Positions 27,299 through 36,805 of a DNA stretch of 64,000 nucleotides are shown here, piece by piece. Made by a program: the position numbers and the translations under genes. Below the pieces are notes generated by a model. That model saw only the letters and a list, made by a program, of their open reading frames with translations. It was not told where the DNA came from and made no database searches. The stretch is from positions 186,001 through 250,000 of the forward strand of contig NZ_FQXY01000011.1 in assembly GCF_900130125.1 (NCBI RefSeq). Direction: 5' to 3'. Within the stretch, counting starts at the first letter, position 1, and the number at the start of each line of letters is the position of its first letter. Source of the DNA: Bacteroides congonensis (GTDB lineage Bacteria > Bacteroidota > Bacteroidia > Bacteroidales > Bacteroidaceae).

Positions 27299-27815
27299 GG
27301 GATACTTTCTTCAGTTCTCCTTCGAAGTTGGGAGTGAAAACACCTTTTCCCAGATTCTCTTTTATTTCTTCTATTGTCCAGAACCGGCCGCCGTCCAGTT
27401 CGTCACTAGGGTGGATTTCACCGTCGTAGACTGTCTTATGGACGAATACAAGTTCCTTTTCACGATCGGACTCGAAAACATAATTAGTCAGAAGTTCAGG
27501 AGTAAAGTCCGTGATGCCCAGTTCTTCACGGACTTCCCGTTTAAGGGCTATCTCTACACTTTCTTCTAAATCGATATGTCCGCCCACGGCCGTATCCCAT
27601 TTTCCGGGTTGGATGTCTTTCCATTCGGGACGTTTTTGCAGGTACAAGTCTCCTTTTGTATTGAAGACGTGCAGATGGACGACCGGATGAAGCAATTTGC
27701 TGCCGCTGTGGCATTCCCCGCGGGTGGCGGCTCCGGTGATATTTCCCTGTTCATCGACGACGGGGAACATTTCTTGGTTATTATCGCTTGACATCATTGT
27801 TTCTATTGTTTTCAT
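27276..27815 (-). CDS. NUDIX hydrolase (YfcD/IPP-isomerase-like)
   Basis: About 179 residues with a complete Nudix box: GGHIDLEESVEIALKREV followed by REELGI. The N-terminal part (FPVVDEQGNITG...HPVVHLHVFN) is of the type found in YfcD and isopentenyl-diphosphate isomerase-like Nudix proteins. Substrate not known. ATG 27815 preferred over a GTG at 27830. Between gpx (convergent overlap) and queA (same strand, 49 bp away). Confidence 0.82.
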   Translation of the reverse strand: MKTIETMMSSDNNQEMFPVVDEQGNITGAATRGECHSGSKLLHPVVHLHVFNTKGDLYLQKRPEWKDIQPGKWDTAVGGHIDLEESVEIALKREVREELGITDFTPELLTNYVFESDREKELVFVHKTVYDGEIHPSDELDGGRFWTIEEIKENLGKGVFTPNFEGELKKVSLIPSLSK

Positions 27816-27864
27816 TGGAAGGGTTATCACAAGTTATGATACTCTCGCGGTATTTGTAATATTC

Positions 27865-29085
27865 TTACGGTATTAATAAGGAAGAATCCCCATAACTCAG
27901 GAACCGGAAATCGTGGCTCAGGGCATAATCATAAATCGTGCGCCAGTCTCCTTTCACAAAAGCCGAAACCAACAATAATAAGGTGCTTTGTGGCTGATGG
28001 AAATTAGTAACCATTGCTTTTACTATTTTATACTGGTAGCCGGGGGCAATAATAATCTGTGTACTGGTATGAAGTGCTTCAAGCCCGTTCCTGTCGAGAT
28101 AGCCCAATATCTTTTGCAACGCAACTACCGGGGGAATCTGGTCATACTTTTCATAGGGCTGCCATTGCCTGACGTGTAGTTCCTCTTCCGTGGCGTCCGG
28201 ATTATCTGCCAATGTGACTCCGATATGATACAGGCTTTCGAGTGTGCGTACCGAAGTGGTTCCTACGGCAATGGCACAACCGTCATGGTCGATAAGTTTC
28301 TTGATAGTGCTCCGGTTGACAGATATATATTCCGTATGCATCTCGTGACCTTCAATCTCTTCACTTTTCACAGGTTTGAAAGTTCCTGCGCCTACGTGCA
28401 GGGTCAGTTCCTCAAGTTCTATTCCTTTCTCTTGCAGTGCATCCAATACTCGGGACGTGAAGTGCAGTCCGGCGGTAGGCGCGGCTACCGAACCTTTAAT
28501 CTTTGAATAAACCGTCTGATAAGTTTCTTTATCGCTTTCTTCCGTCTTCCGGTTTAAATAAGGCGGGATAGGAAGCTCTCCGAATACTTCGAGAATATCA
28601 GCGAAAGTCACTTCCGGATTATCCCATGAGAAGTCTACCCAATGACTGGTTCCTCTGCTTTCTCCTCTCGTTGCGGTCAGTGTGATTGGTAATCCTTTTA
28701 CCGTCATTTCCCGTTTCAAGGTTCCGTCTTTCCATTTCTTCAGGTTGCCAATCATGCAAAGCCATGCGGCATGTTCCGTTTGCTGGAAATTCAGAACATA
28801 ATCATTGGGCTGAATCGGCTCGAGGCAGAATACTTCAATCAGTGCCCCTGTTTCCTTACGGAAATGTAGCCTTGCCTGAATAACTTTTGTATTGTTGAAT
28901 ACCATCAAAGCACCTTTAGGCAGATACTCTGGCAAAGAGGTGAAAGTATCTTCGCTTACTTCACCGTGGCGGTACACTAGCAATTTCGACTGGTCGCGGA
29001 CAGCCAACGGGAACTTGGCAATACGTTCATCCGGCAATGGATAGTTGTATTCGCTGATATGGATATGTTTCGGGTCTTCTTTCAT
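27865..29085 (-). CDS. queA: tRNA ribosyltransferase-isomerase QueA
   Basis: A 406-residue enzyme that transfers the ribosyl part of SAM to preQ1 at tRNA position 34, forming epoxyqueuosine. Motifs include the N-terminal YNYPLPDERIAKFPLAVRD, GALMVFNNTKVIQAR, GSVAAPTAGLHFT and the C-terminal TNFHQPQSTLLLLVSAF. ATG 29085 gives the usual Bacteroides length; an upstream ATG at 29151 adds 22 unrelated residues. Slightly longer than Proteobacterial QueA. Confidence 0.93.
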   Translation of the reverse strand: MKEDPKHIHISEYNYPLPDERIAKFPLAVRDQSKLLVYRHGEVSEDTFTSLPEYLPKGALMVFNNTKVIQARLHFRKETGALIEVFCLEPIQPNDYVLNFQQTEHAAWLCMIGNLKKWKDGTLKREMTVKGLPITLTATRGESRGTSHWVDFSWDNPEVTFADILEVFGELPIPPYLNRKTEESDKETYQTVYSKIKGSVAAPTAGLHFTSRVLDALQEKGIELEELTLHVGAGTFKPVKSEEIEGHEMHTEYISVNRSTIKKLIDHDGCAIAVGTTSVRTLESLYHIGVTLADNPDATEEELHVRQWQPYEKYDQIPPVVALQKILGYLDRNGLEALHTSTQIIIAPGYQYKIVKAMVTNFHQPQSTLLLLVSAFVKGDWRTIYDYALSHDFRFLSYGDSSLLIP

Positions 29086-29183
29086 TGTTGTCAGGTATGT
29101 TTCTTGATGAATATGTTCCAAATGTGTTCCACTAAAAAATGAATCAGCCACTTACTAAATTGTAAATGGCTGATTTCCAGTAG

Positions 29184-29257
29184 TCGGGATGACAAGATTC
29201 GAACTTGCGACCACACGCCCCCCAGACGCGTACTCTACCGGGCTGAGCTACATCCCG
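29184..29257 (-). tRNA. tRNA-Pro (anticodon GGG)
   Basis: A 74-nt cloverleaf on the minus strand. Acceptor stem CGGGATG/CATCCCG, D arm with AGCTCAG, T arm with the GTTCGAATC loop, discriminator A. Anticodon stem CGCGT/GCGTG leaves the 7-nt loop CTGGGGG, which places GGG at 34-36. CCA is not encoded. Confidence 0.92.
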
Positions 29258-29748
29258 AATTGCGGATGCAAAAGTACGGATTAATTTTGAAATAGCAAAT
29301 AATTCCTGTGAATTTTGTAGTGTACTTCCGCGGTTTATGATTATTTTTTTGATGATAAGTGAAATAAAGTACGGAATATTTTCTAAGTTTGTGTTATGAA
29401 TAGTGGTTATAAATATAGGGACTTTGGCAATATTGTTTTAGATATCTGTGCTAATAGGTTGAACTTCTGTTTTATTTGAATTAGTAAACAAACTCATATT
29501 TTTCATTAAGTAGTTCGAAAAGACAATGTTTGCATAAAAACACTATGATATATTGGATAGTATATAATAAAAACTAAATGGGGAATTGCGAAACGAACTA
29601 TCAATCAGTGAGTTTGTTTATGAATTAATGCAAATAAAGGGTGTGTGACTTCTTTAGTATGATACTATATTTCCTTTTTTGATATATGGTATTTTAGGAA
29701 GTTATACATTTGTAGTATAAGACTTAGTTTAGAATAGAAAGGTGTTAA
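29258..29748. other. AT-rich intergenic region with nested inverted repeats
   Basis: No credible gene in 491 bp. TAAACAAACTCA (29485-29496) is the exact inverse of TGAGTTTGTTTA (29609-29620), and inside it TAGTTCG (29511-29517) is the inverse of CGAACTA (29594-29600). This could be an operator for the AraC regulator that follows. A TACATTTG box at 29705-29712, with TTTG at 29678-29681 (23-bp spacing), may be the regulator's promoter. Confidence 0.55.
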
Positions 29749-30615
29749 ATGTTAGACATTAAAAATAGAGAGACATTAGAGATATACGTCTTGGGTGACG
29801 ATTTTAAATTTTATCAGAATCTGAAATATCTTCCTCTAACTTCTTATCCTTCTAATATTCAATCGGCTTTGATTGTATATTGTTTGAGTGGAAGGGCGAA
29901 ACTTACTGTACACGAAGATGTACACTGGATACAGCCGGAGGAACTTATTATATTATTACCCGGACAATTTGTCTCATTCAGTGAACCTAGTGAAGATTTC
30001 TCAACCGTTTCGATGGTAATCTCGTCTTCCTTGTTTAGTGATGCGTTAAGTGGAGTTCCACGATTCTCCCCGCATTTCTTCTTCTATATGCGAACCCATT
30101 ATTGGTATCCGCAAATGGAACGTGATATTCCCCGGATATACAATTTCCTGGGAATGATAAAAGAAAAAGTGAAGTCTCAGGATGTATATAGACGTGAGTT
30201 GATAACCCATTTGCTGAGATATCTGTATTTGGAGCTGTTCAATGCTTATCAGAAAGAATCCGCTTTGATGACCGTGCGGAAAGATACGCGTAAAGAAGAA
30301 TTGGCTAATAAATTCTTCGGGCTTATCATGAAGCATTTCAAGGAAAATAAGGATGTAGCTTTTTATGCAGATAAATTGTGCATTACTTCCAAGTACCTGA
30401 CTATGGTTATCAAAGAGACAAGCGGAAAATCCGCCAAAGACTGGATTGTAGAATATATCATATTGGAAATAAAGGCTTTGTTGAAAAACACAAGCTTGAA
30501 TATTCAGGAGATAGCAATTAAAACAAACTTTGCTAATCAGTCTTCACTTGGACGTTTTTTCAGAAAACATACAGGTATGTCACTGTCTCAGTATCGAATG
30601 AGTAGTTCAGATTAA
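29749..30615 (+). CDS. AraC-family transcriptional regulator
   Basis: A 288-residue regulator: an N-terminal cupin-like sensing domain (about 20-160) and a C-terminal double helix-turn-helix (about 185-285) with DVAFYADKLCITSKYLTMVIKE and IQEIAIKTNFANQSSLGRFFRK (the latter in the usual second-HTH pattern). Single gene with a long AT-rich leader holding inverted repeats. No metabolic neighbour to identify its effector or targets. Convergent with aroB. Confidence 0.85.
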   Translation: MLDIKNRETLEIYVLGDDFKFYQNLKYLPLTSYPSNIQSALIVYCLSGRAKLTVHEDVHWIQPEELIILLPGQFVSFSEPSEDFSTVSMVISSSLFSDALSGVPRFSPHFFFYMRTHYWYPQMERDIPRIYNFLGMIKEKVKSQDVYRRELITHLLRYLYLELFNAYQKESALMTVRKDTRKEELANKFFGLIMKHFKENKDVAFYADKLCITSKYLTMVIKETSGKSAKDWIVEYIILEIKALLKNTSLNIQEIAIKTNFANQSSLGRFFRKHTGMSLSQYRMSSSD

Positions 30616-30661
30616 AAACAGCACAGGCAGATTGTATGGTATTTGCCAATAAGTATGGGGA

Positions 30662-31723
30662 TTAAATCCCCATACATTCGCGGTAGAAGTCCAACATTTC
30701 GAAAATGGTATCTTTGCCGGCAGTCTGATTGATACAGATATCTCCGATATCTTTCAGTAACGTGAAGTTAATTGTCCCCGAAGTGTTCTTTTTATCATGC
30801 GTCATGTACGCATAGAGTCGTTCGTACTTCTTACAGTCGAACGTAAACACACCGTAATTGTCTTTGATGAATTGGATAGTCTGTCTCATTCTTTCTTTCG
30901 GGAAGCCTACTTTAGTGTGAGACAGATATAATTCGCATACGATTCCCCAAGCTACTGCGTATCCGTGCAATACCGGACGGTTTTCCGCTAGTGCCATGCT
31001 TTCAAATGCGTGTCCGACGGTATGTCCCAGATTTAGTGCTTTGCGGATACCGTGTTCAAAAGGATCTTGTTCCACAATGTCTTCTTTTACTTGCACCGAT
31101 TCACCAACCAGTCGTTTGAGGGCAGTATAGTCAATATCGGAAGTGTTGAAGTTTAACAACTCCGCCCAATGTGCGACGTTACTGATCAAGCCATGCTTGA
31201 GCATCTCTGCATATCCTGAAAAGAAATTATGTGCGTCCAGCGTACGCAGGAATTCTGTTTCAATCAATACACTGCTTGCCGGAGCGAATGCACCGATTTC
31301 ATTTTTCAGTCCGTTGAAGTTGATTCCTGTCTTTCCGCCGACGGAAGCGTCCACCATAGCTAGTAGGGTGGTTGGTATATTAATATAAGAGATGCCACGT
31401 TTGAATGTAGCTGCGGCAAAACCACCTAAGTCCGTCACCATCCCGCCACCGAGGTTGATAAGTAACGAGTGGCGCGTAGCCCCTTGAGTGCTCAATGCCA
31501 TCCAGACTGAAGCAAGGGTTTCCATCGTTTTATGTACGTCTTCAGCTCCGATACAGATTTCAATGGCATCTTTCAGTAAGGTAGTTTCCTTCAGGGAAGG
31601 AAGACAGAGATGCCGGGTATGATCGTCTGTGAGGATAAATAATTTGTCATGCGGGCACTGTTCAATGGCACGACTCAGGCTCGTTTCCAAGCTTTCACAG
31701 AGAATAACTTCTTGTTTACTCAT
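30662..31723 (-). CDS. aroB: 3-dehydroquinate synthase
   Basis: A 353-residue enzyme of the shikimate pathway converting DAHP to 3-dehydroquinate with NAD and a divalent metal. Family blocks: GGGMVTDLGGFAAATFKRGI, PTTLLAMVDASVGGKTGIN and the metal-binding His in LNLGHTVGHAFE. Full length. Supplies aromatic amino acid precursors, including tyrosine. Confidence 0.95.
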   Translation of the reverse strand: MSKQEVILCESLETSLSRAIEQCPHDKLFILTDDHTRHLCLPSLKETTLLKDAIEICIGAEDVHKTMETLASVWMALSTQGATRHSLLINLGGGMVTDLGGFAAATFKRGISYINIPTTLLAMVDASVGGKTGINFNGLKNEIGAFAPASSVLIETEFLRTLDAHNFFSGYAEMLKHGLISNVAHWAELLNFNTSDIDYTALKRLVGESVQVKEDIVEQDPFEHGIRKALNLGHTVGHAFESMALAENRPVLHGYAVAWGIVCELYLSHTKVGFPKERMRQTIQFIKDNYGVFTFDCKKYERLYAYMTHDKKNTSGTINFTLLKDIGDICINQTAGKDTIFEMLDFYRECMGI

Positions 31724-31745
31724 GATTCTTTTGCTTTTTATCCTG

Positions 31746-31783
31746 CAAATGTATATAAAATATCTATTTTATACTTACTTTTG
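31746..31783. promoter_or_regulatory. Divergent -7 boxes between aroB and the membrane protein gene
   Basis: TACATTTG on the minus strand (31746-31753) is 22 bp before aroB, and TACTTTTG on the plus strand (31776-31783) is 20 bp before the gene at 31804. Both fit TAnnTTTG; -33 elements are unclear. Confidence 0.4.
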
Positions 31784-31803
31784 TCCCGTTAAAACGTTCA
31801 ATC

Positions 31804-32208
31804 ATGAAAGCATTATTACCTGTATATTGTCGTCCTTTGGGATATGTGGTCCTGTTGATAGCTCTGTTCATACCTTTTCTTCTGGTAATGCGGGGAGTGG
31901 TGACCGATAGCAACCTGTTGTTTTATAAAGAATGTACAAAGTTGCTGATGATGGCAGGATGCTTGTTGATAATCTTCGCTCTTAGCAAGCATGAGAGTCG
32001 CGAAACGGAGCAAATCCGTAACTCGGCTGTCCGCAATGCAATCTTCCTGACATTTCTGTTCGTATTCGGAGGGATGTTGTGGCGTGTTATGCAAGGAGAT
32101 GTGATTAATGTAGATACTTCTTCTTTTCTTACCTTTTTAAGCTTTAATGTGCTTTGTTTGGAGTTTGGTCTGAAAAAAGCGCTCGTTGATCGATTCTTTA
32201 AAAGATAA
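31804..32208 (+). CDS. Small membrane protein of unknown function
   Basis: A 134-residue protein with four hydrophobic segments (about 10-30, 45-62, 78-97, 106-122) separated by short charged loops. No motif recognised. Seen as a lone gene between aroB and an outer-membrane barrel gene 83 bp downstream on the same strand. Not identifiable beyond membrane location. Confidence 0.65.
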   Translation: MKALLPVYCRPLGYVVLLIALFIPFLLVMRGVVTDSNLLFYKECTKLLMMAGCLLIIFALSKHESRETEQIRNSAVRNAIFLTFLFVFGGMLWRVMQGDVINVDTSSFLTFLSFNVLCLEFGLKKALVDRFFKR

Positions 32209-32291
32209 TTTTCTTTTCAATTAAACCTTTTGCGGTTCTATTTGTCAAAAAGACATTGTTATTGCTACTAATATAATCGTAATTTAGGTAA

Positions 32292-35222
32292 ATGAAAAGA
32301 ATTTCTGCAGGGTTGGTGTTGATGTTGCTATGCACCTTCTCAATTTTTGCACAGAATAAGGTAATTACTGTTTCGGGACGTGTTGTGGAATCCGACTCAA
32401 AGGAACCGGCAGCACAGGCTACTGTTCAATTGTTGTCGTTGCCCGATAGTGCTTATGCTGCTGGTATAGCCAGTAGTAATCAAGGTTGGTTTACTCTCCC
32501 CAAAGTGAAAGCCGGGAAATATGTATTGAAGGTTTCCTATATCGGCTTCCGAACTAAATTTGTACCGGTTCAACTGGCTGCCAATGCCCCCGATAAGAAG
32601 TTGGGAACAATCGCATTGGAACCGGACGCTGTCATGCTGAAAGAAGCGGTGATTACTGCTGAGGCTCCGCAAGTGGTAGTGAAAGAAGATACTTTGGAAT
32701 ATAACTCGACAGCCTATCGTACTCCTGAAGGTGCCATGCTCGAAGAGTTGGTAAAGAAACTTCCGGGAGCCGAGATTGATGATGACGGTAATGTCAAAAT
32801 CAATGGTAAGGAAGTAAAGAAGATTATGGTGGACGGTAAAGAGTTCTTTGGCGGTGATGTGAAAACCGGATTGAAGAATCTGCCGGTCAATATGATTGAT
32901 AAACTGAAAACGTATGATAAGAAATCGGACTTGGCTCGCGTCACCGGAATAGATGATGGGGAAGAGGAAACGGTTCTCGACCTGAAAGTAAAAAAAGGAA
33001 TGAACCAAGGCTGGTTCGGTAATGCTAGTGTTGCCGGTGGTACGGAAGACCGCTATGGAAGCAACTTGATGCTGAACCGCTTTGTCGATAACAGCCAGTT
33101 CTCTTTAATAGGTTCTGCTAATAATGTGAACGATCAGGGATTCTCCGGTGGCGGGGGTGGGCCACGTTTTCGGAATAGCAATGGTTTGACTGCTACCAAG
33201 ATGCTTGGAGCTAATTTTGCCACTCAAACGGAGAAACTCGAATTAGGTGGTAGTGCCCGTTATAATTATAGTGACCGCGATGCTGATTCTAAAAACTATT
33301 CAGAGCGTTTCTTGGATAAAGGAAATTCATATTCTAACTCGAATAGTAAAAATCGTAATAAGAATATGAATTTTAATGCTGATTTCCGCTTGGAATGGAA
33401 GCCGGATACATTGACTAATATCATTTTCCGACCAAATGTTTCTTATGGGAAATCTAAAGGGTATTCTATTTCCGAATCGGGTACTTTCAATGAAGACCCA
33501 TTCAACTTGGTATCTGATCCTAATAAGTTTTTGAATAAGATTCAGTGGGCGAATACGGATGATCCCTTGAAGGATATTCGTGTTAATGCCAGTAACAGTG
33601 AGTCTGCGTCTGAAAGTAATAGCTTGTCTGCTAATGCTTCCTTACAGGTGAACAGAAGGTTGAATAATATGGGGCGAAATATAACTTTTCGTGGGACGTT
33701 TGGTTATGGAGATAACGATAGTGAGCAATTTAGTGAATCATTGACACGTTATTTTGACCCTGATGCTAAAATGAAAGATGATGAGCGTAAGCAATATATA
33801 ACTTCTCCGACCAAAAACTACGATTATACGGCTGAACTGACTTATAATGAGCCGATTGCGAAAGCAACTTTTTTGCAATTCCGTTATAAGTTCCAATATA
33901 AATATAGTGAAAGTGACAGAAGTACATATAGCTTGATCCCAGAAACAGAAAAAAATCAAGATTGGTTCTGGAACTTCGGTGACGGGTTGCCTGAAGGATA
34001 CGAAGCTAATAAGGATATGAACTTGAGTAAATATGCTCAGTATAAATATTATAACCATGATATTAATGCAGGGATGAATATTATCCGAGAGAAATACAGA
34101 TTTAACTTTGGAATGTCCTTGCAACCACAGAACACTAGGTTGGATTATAAGAAAGCAGAAATAGATACTGTAGTAAAAAGAAATGTGTTCAATTTCGCTC
34201 CTAATGTTGATTTCCGTTACCGCTTTTCTAAAGTGAGCCAGTTACGCTTTACGTATCGGGGACGTGCAAGCCAGCCGAGTATGGAGAATCTGTTGGATGT
34301 AACTGATGACTCGAATCCGCTGAGAATCACTAAAGGTAATCCGGGACTGAAACCGTCTTTTACTCACTCTATGCGCTTGTTCTATAATACATATAATGCT
34401 GATAAACAACGCGGAATGATGGCACATGCCAACTTTAATATGACTCAAAACAAAATTACCAATGCGACTAATTATAATCAGACGACTGGTGGAACAATCT
34501 CACAGCCGGAGAATATTAATGGTTATTGGACTGCTATGGGTATGTTTGGGTTTAATACAGCTTTGAAAGACAAACGTTTCACAATTAATTCTTTTTCACG
34601 TGCCAACTATACAAACGATGTATCTTTCCTTTATAATGAAGGTACTAAGGTGAATGATAAGAATACAAGTACATCATTGACTTTAGCAGAGAATCTGAAT
34701 GGAACATTCCGCAATGATTGGTTTGAGTTTACTATCAATGGTTCAATTAATTATAATTTTGAACGTAACAAGTTACGTTCGGAAAACAATCAGGAACCAT
34801 ATACTTTCGGATATGGTGCCAGTACCAATGTTTCTTTGCCTTGGAATATGACGTTGTCTACCAATATAACCAACAATTCACGTCGTGGCTACCGTGACGC
34901 CAGTATGAATAGAAACGAACTTATCTGGAATGCCCAGATTGCCCAGAACTTCTTGAAGGGAAATGCTGCGACCATCAGCTTTGAAGTCTATGACATTTTG
35001 AAACAGCAATCCAATATCAGTCGTTCGCTGACTGCCGATATGCGCTCTGTTTCTGAATACAACGGAATCAACAGTTATTGTATGCTACGCTTTTCTTATC
35101 GTCTGAATATATTTGGAAATAAGGAAGCCCGTGGAAATATGCGTCAGGGTGGTTTCGATGGTGGTGGTCATCGCGGACCGCGTGGACCTCACGGGGGACC
35201 AACCAGAATGATGCGTTTTTAA
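32292..35222 (+). CDS. Outer-membrane beta-barrel protein with carboxypeptidase-like regulatory domain
   Basis: A 976-residue TonB-receptor-like outer-membrane protein. Signal peptide 1-20 (FSIFA then QN), CarboxypepD_reg-like domain (about 25-110), plug-like part (about 115-240, with EGAMLEELVKKLPGAEIDDDGNV), then a large barrel to about 945. The C-terminal tail is rich in Gly, His, Arg and Pro, which is unusual because barrels normally end in an aromatic strand. No SusD partner follows, so it is not a PUL SusC. Substrate unknown. Confidence 0.8.
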   Translation: MKRISAGLVLMLLCTFSIFAQNKVITVSGRVVESDSKEPAAQATVQLLSLPDSAYAAGIASSNQGWFTLPKVKAGKYVLKVSYIGFRTKFVPVQLAANAPDKKLGTIALEPDAVMLKEAVITAEAPQVVVKEDTLEYNSTAYRTPEGAMLEELVKKLPGAEIDDDGNVKINGKEVKKIMVDGKEFFGGDVKTGLKNLPVNMIDKLKTYDKKSDLARVTGIDDGEEETVLDLKVKKGMNQGWFGNASVAGGTEDRYGSNLMLNRFVDNSQFSLIGSANNVNDQGFSGGGGGPRFRNSNGLTATKMLGANFATQTEKLELGGSARYNYSDRDADSKNYSERFLDKGNSYSNSNSKNRNKNMNFNADFRLEWKPDTLTNIIFRPNVSYGKSKGYSISESGTFNEDPFNLVSDPNKFLNKIQWANTDDPLKDIRVNASNSESASESNSLSANASLQVNRRLNNMGRNITFRGTFGYGDNDSEQFSESLTRYFDPDAKMKDDERKQYITSPTKNYDYTAELTYNEPIAKATFLQFRYKFQYKYSESDRSTYSLIPETEKNQDWFWNFGDGLPEGYEANKDMNLSKYAQYKYYNHDINAGMNIIREKYRFNFGMSLQPQNTRLDYKKAEIDTVVKRNVFNFAPNVDFRYRFSKVSQLRFTYRGRASQPSMENLLDVTDDSNPLRITKGNPGLKPSFTHSMRLFYNTYNADKQRGMMAHANFNMTQNKITNATNYNQTTGGTISQPENINGYWTAMGMFGFNTALKDKRFTINSFSRANYTNDVSFLYNEGTKVNDKNTSTSLTLAENLNGTFRNDWFEFTINGSINYNFERNKLRSENNQEPYTFGYGASTNVSLPWNMTLSTNITNNSRRGYRDASMNRNELIWNAQIAQNFLKGNAATISFEVYDILKQQSNISRSLTADMRSVSEYNGINSYCMLRFSYRLNIFGNKEARGNMRQGGFDGGGHRGPRGPHGGPTRMMRF

Positions 35223-35249
35223 TTGTAAGTAAATTCTTATAAGATAGGA

Positions 35250-35291
35250 AGTCCCGGTACAACGGTTGATAGTTGTCGCCGGGACTTTTTT
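35250..35291 (+). terminator. Terminator after the barrel protein gene
   Basis: AGTCCCGG (35250-35257) pairs with CCGGGACT (35279-35286), with an inner CAAC/GTTG stem, followed by a run of six T. Its T-run overlaps the -33 element of the next promoter. Confidence 0.85.
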
Positions 35292-35319
35292 GTTAATCCG
35301 ATAATTTACTTTATATTTG
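35289..35319 (+). promoter_or_regulatory. Promoter of the cardiolipin synthase gene
   Basis: TTTG (35289-35292), 19 bp, TATATTTG (35312-35319), 31 bp before the ATG. Excellent match to the Bacteroides consensus. Confidence 0.65.
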
Positions 35320-35350
35320 TTGTTCAGTATCCGTTTAAAAGGAGATTCCT

Positions 35351-36790
35351 ATGATTGATTGGAACTATGTACTTAGTCAGATAGCAACGGTGGCTTTTGA
35401 TATTCTCTATTTCGGAGCCATCATCGGCACGATTGTCATTATCATTCTTGACAACCGGAATCCGGTTAAAACTATGGCTTGGATACTGATATTACTATTC
35501 CTTCCTATTGTAGGTCTTGTCTTTTACTTTTTCTTTGGGCGGAGCCAGCGTCGTGAACGTATTATCGGTCAGAAGAGCTACGACCGTCTGCTGAAGAAGC
35601 CGATGGCGGAATATCTGGCTCAGGACTGTTCGGAAGTCCAGTATGAATATTCCCGCCTGATCCAACTATTTCAGCATACCAATCAGGCATTTCCTTTTGA
35701 AGGAAATCGTGTAGCTGTCTATACTGAGGGTTATACCAAACTGCAATCATTATTGCGCGAACTTCAGAAAGCGAAGCAGCATATTCATATGGAATATTAT
35801 ATTTTTGAGGATGACGCTATCGGGCGTTTGGTCAGGGATGTGTTGATAGAAAAGGCTTCGCAGGGAATTGAAGTGCGAGTGATTTATGACGATGTAGGCT
35901 GTTGGCATGTCCCCAATCGCTTTTTTGAAGAAATGCGTAATGCGGGCATCGAGGTGCGAAGCTTCCTGAAAGTGCGCTTTCCCTTATTTACCAGTAGGGT
36001 GAATTACCGGAACCATAGAAAAATTGTCGTTATTGACGGATGTGTAGGCTTTGTAGGTGGAATGAATCTTGCGGAACGTTATATGCGCGGCTTTTCATGG
36101 GGAATTTGGCGTGATACACACATCATGCTCGAAGGTAAAGCAGTACATGGGTTACAGACTGCCTTCCTGCTTGACTGGTACTTCGTAGACCGTACGCTGA
36201 TTACAGCTTCCCGGTATTTTCCGAGAATAGACTCTTATGGCAGTTCTTTAGTGCAGATTGTCACCAGTGAACCTATCGGCCCTTGGAAGGAAATAATGCA
36301 GGGATTGACTATGGCGATTACTAACGCCAAGAAATATTTCTATATGCAAACCCCTTATTTCCTGCCGACAGAGCAAATACTGGCCGCTATGCAGACCGCG
36401 GCTTTGTCCGGGGTGGACATACGTCTGATGTTGCCGGAACGTGCCGACAACAGGATAACCCATCTTGGCTCACACTCCTATCTGGCAGATGTGATGCAGG
36501 CAGGTGTGAAAGTCTATTTCTATAAGAAAGGTTTTCTGCATTCCAAACTCATGGTTTCGGATGATTTGCTTTCTACCGTAGGTTCTACTAATATAGACTT
36601 TCGTAGCTTTGAGCACAATTTTGAGGTGAATGCTTTTATGTACGATGTAAACACTGCACTCGAAATGAAGGAAATATTCCTTCAGGATCAGCGTGAAAGT
36701 ACACAGATATTCTTGAAGAACTGGGTAAGGCGTTCGTGGAGACAAAAGGCAGCGGAGTCTATTGTACGTTTATTAGCCCCGCTACTCTAA
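35351..36790 (+). CDS. cls: Cardiolipin synthase
   Basis: A 479-residue phospholipase-D-superfamily enzyme. Two N-terminal membrane helices (about 10-35 and 40-60) precede two HKD motifs: NYRNHRKIVVIDG at about 218-230 and FLHSKLMVSDDLLSTVGS near 397. It joins two phosphatidylglycerol molecules, or a PE/PG variant, in the inner membrane. Normal length. Convergent with rsmD. Confidence 0.92.
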   Translation: MIDWNYVLSQIATVAFDILYFGAIIGTIVIIILDNRNPVKTMAWILILLFLPIVGLVFYFFFGRSQRRERIIGQKSYDRLLKKPMAEYLAQDCSEVQYEYSRLIQLFQHTNQAFPFEGNRVAVYTEGYTKLQSLLRELQKAKQHIHMEYYIFEDDAIGRLVRDVLIEKASQGIEVRVIYDDVGCWHVPNRFFEEMRNAGIEVRSFLKVRFPLFTSRVNYRNHRKIVVIDGCVGFVGGMNLAERYMRGFSWGIWRDTHIMLEGKAVHGLQTAFLLDWYFVDRTLITASRYFPRIDSYGSSLVQIVTSEPIGPWKEIMQGLTMAITNAKKYFYMQTPYFLPTEQILAAMQTAALSGVDIRLMLPERADNRITHLGSHSYLADVMQAGVKVYFYKKGFLHSKLMVSDDLLSTVGSTNIDFRSFEHNFEVNAFMYDVNTALEMKEIFLQDQRESTQIFLKNWVRRSWRQKAAESIVRLLAPLL

Positions 36791-36805
36791 TAGTTTTAAT
36801 CCGGT

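Noticed and set aside
29185..29257. Anticodon TGG for tRNA-Pro
   Set aside because: Correct 5-bp anticodon stem leaves loop CTGGGGG, giving GGG at 34-36.
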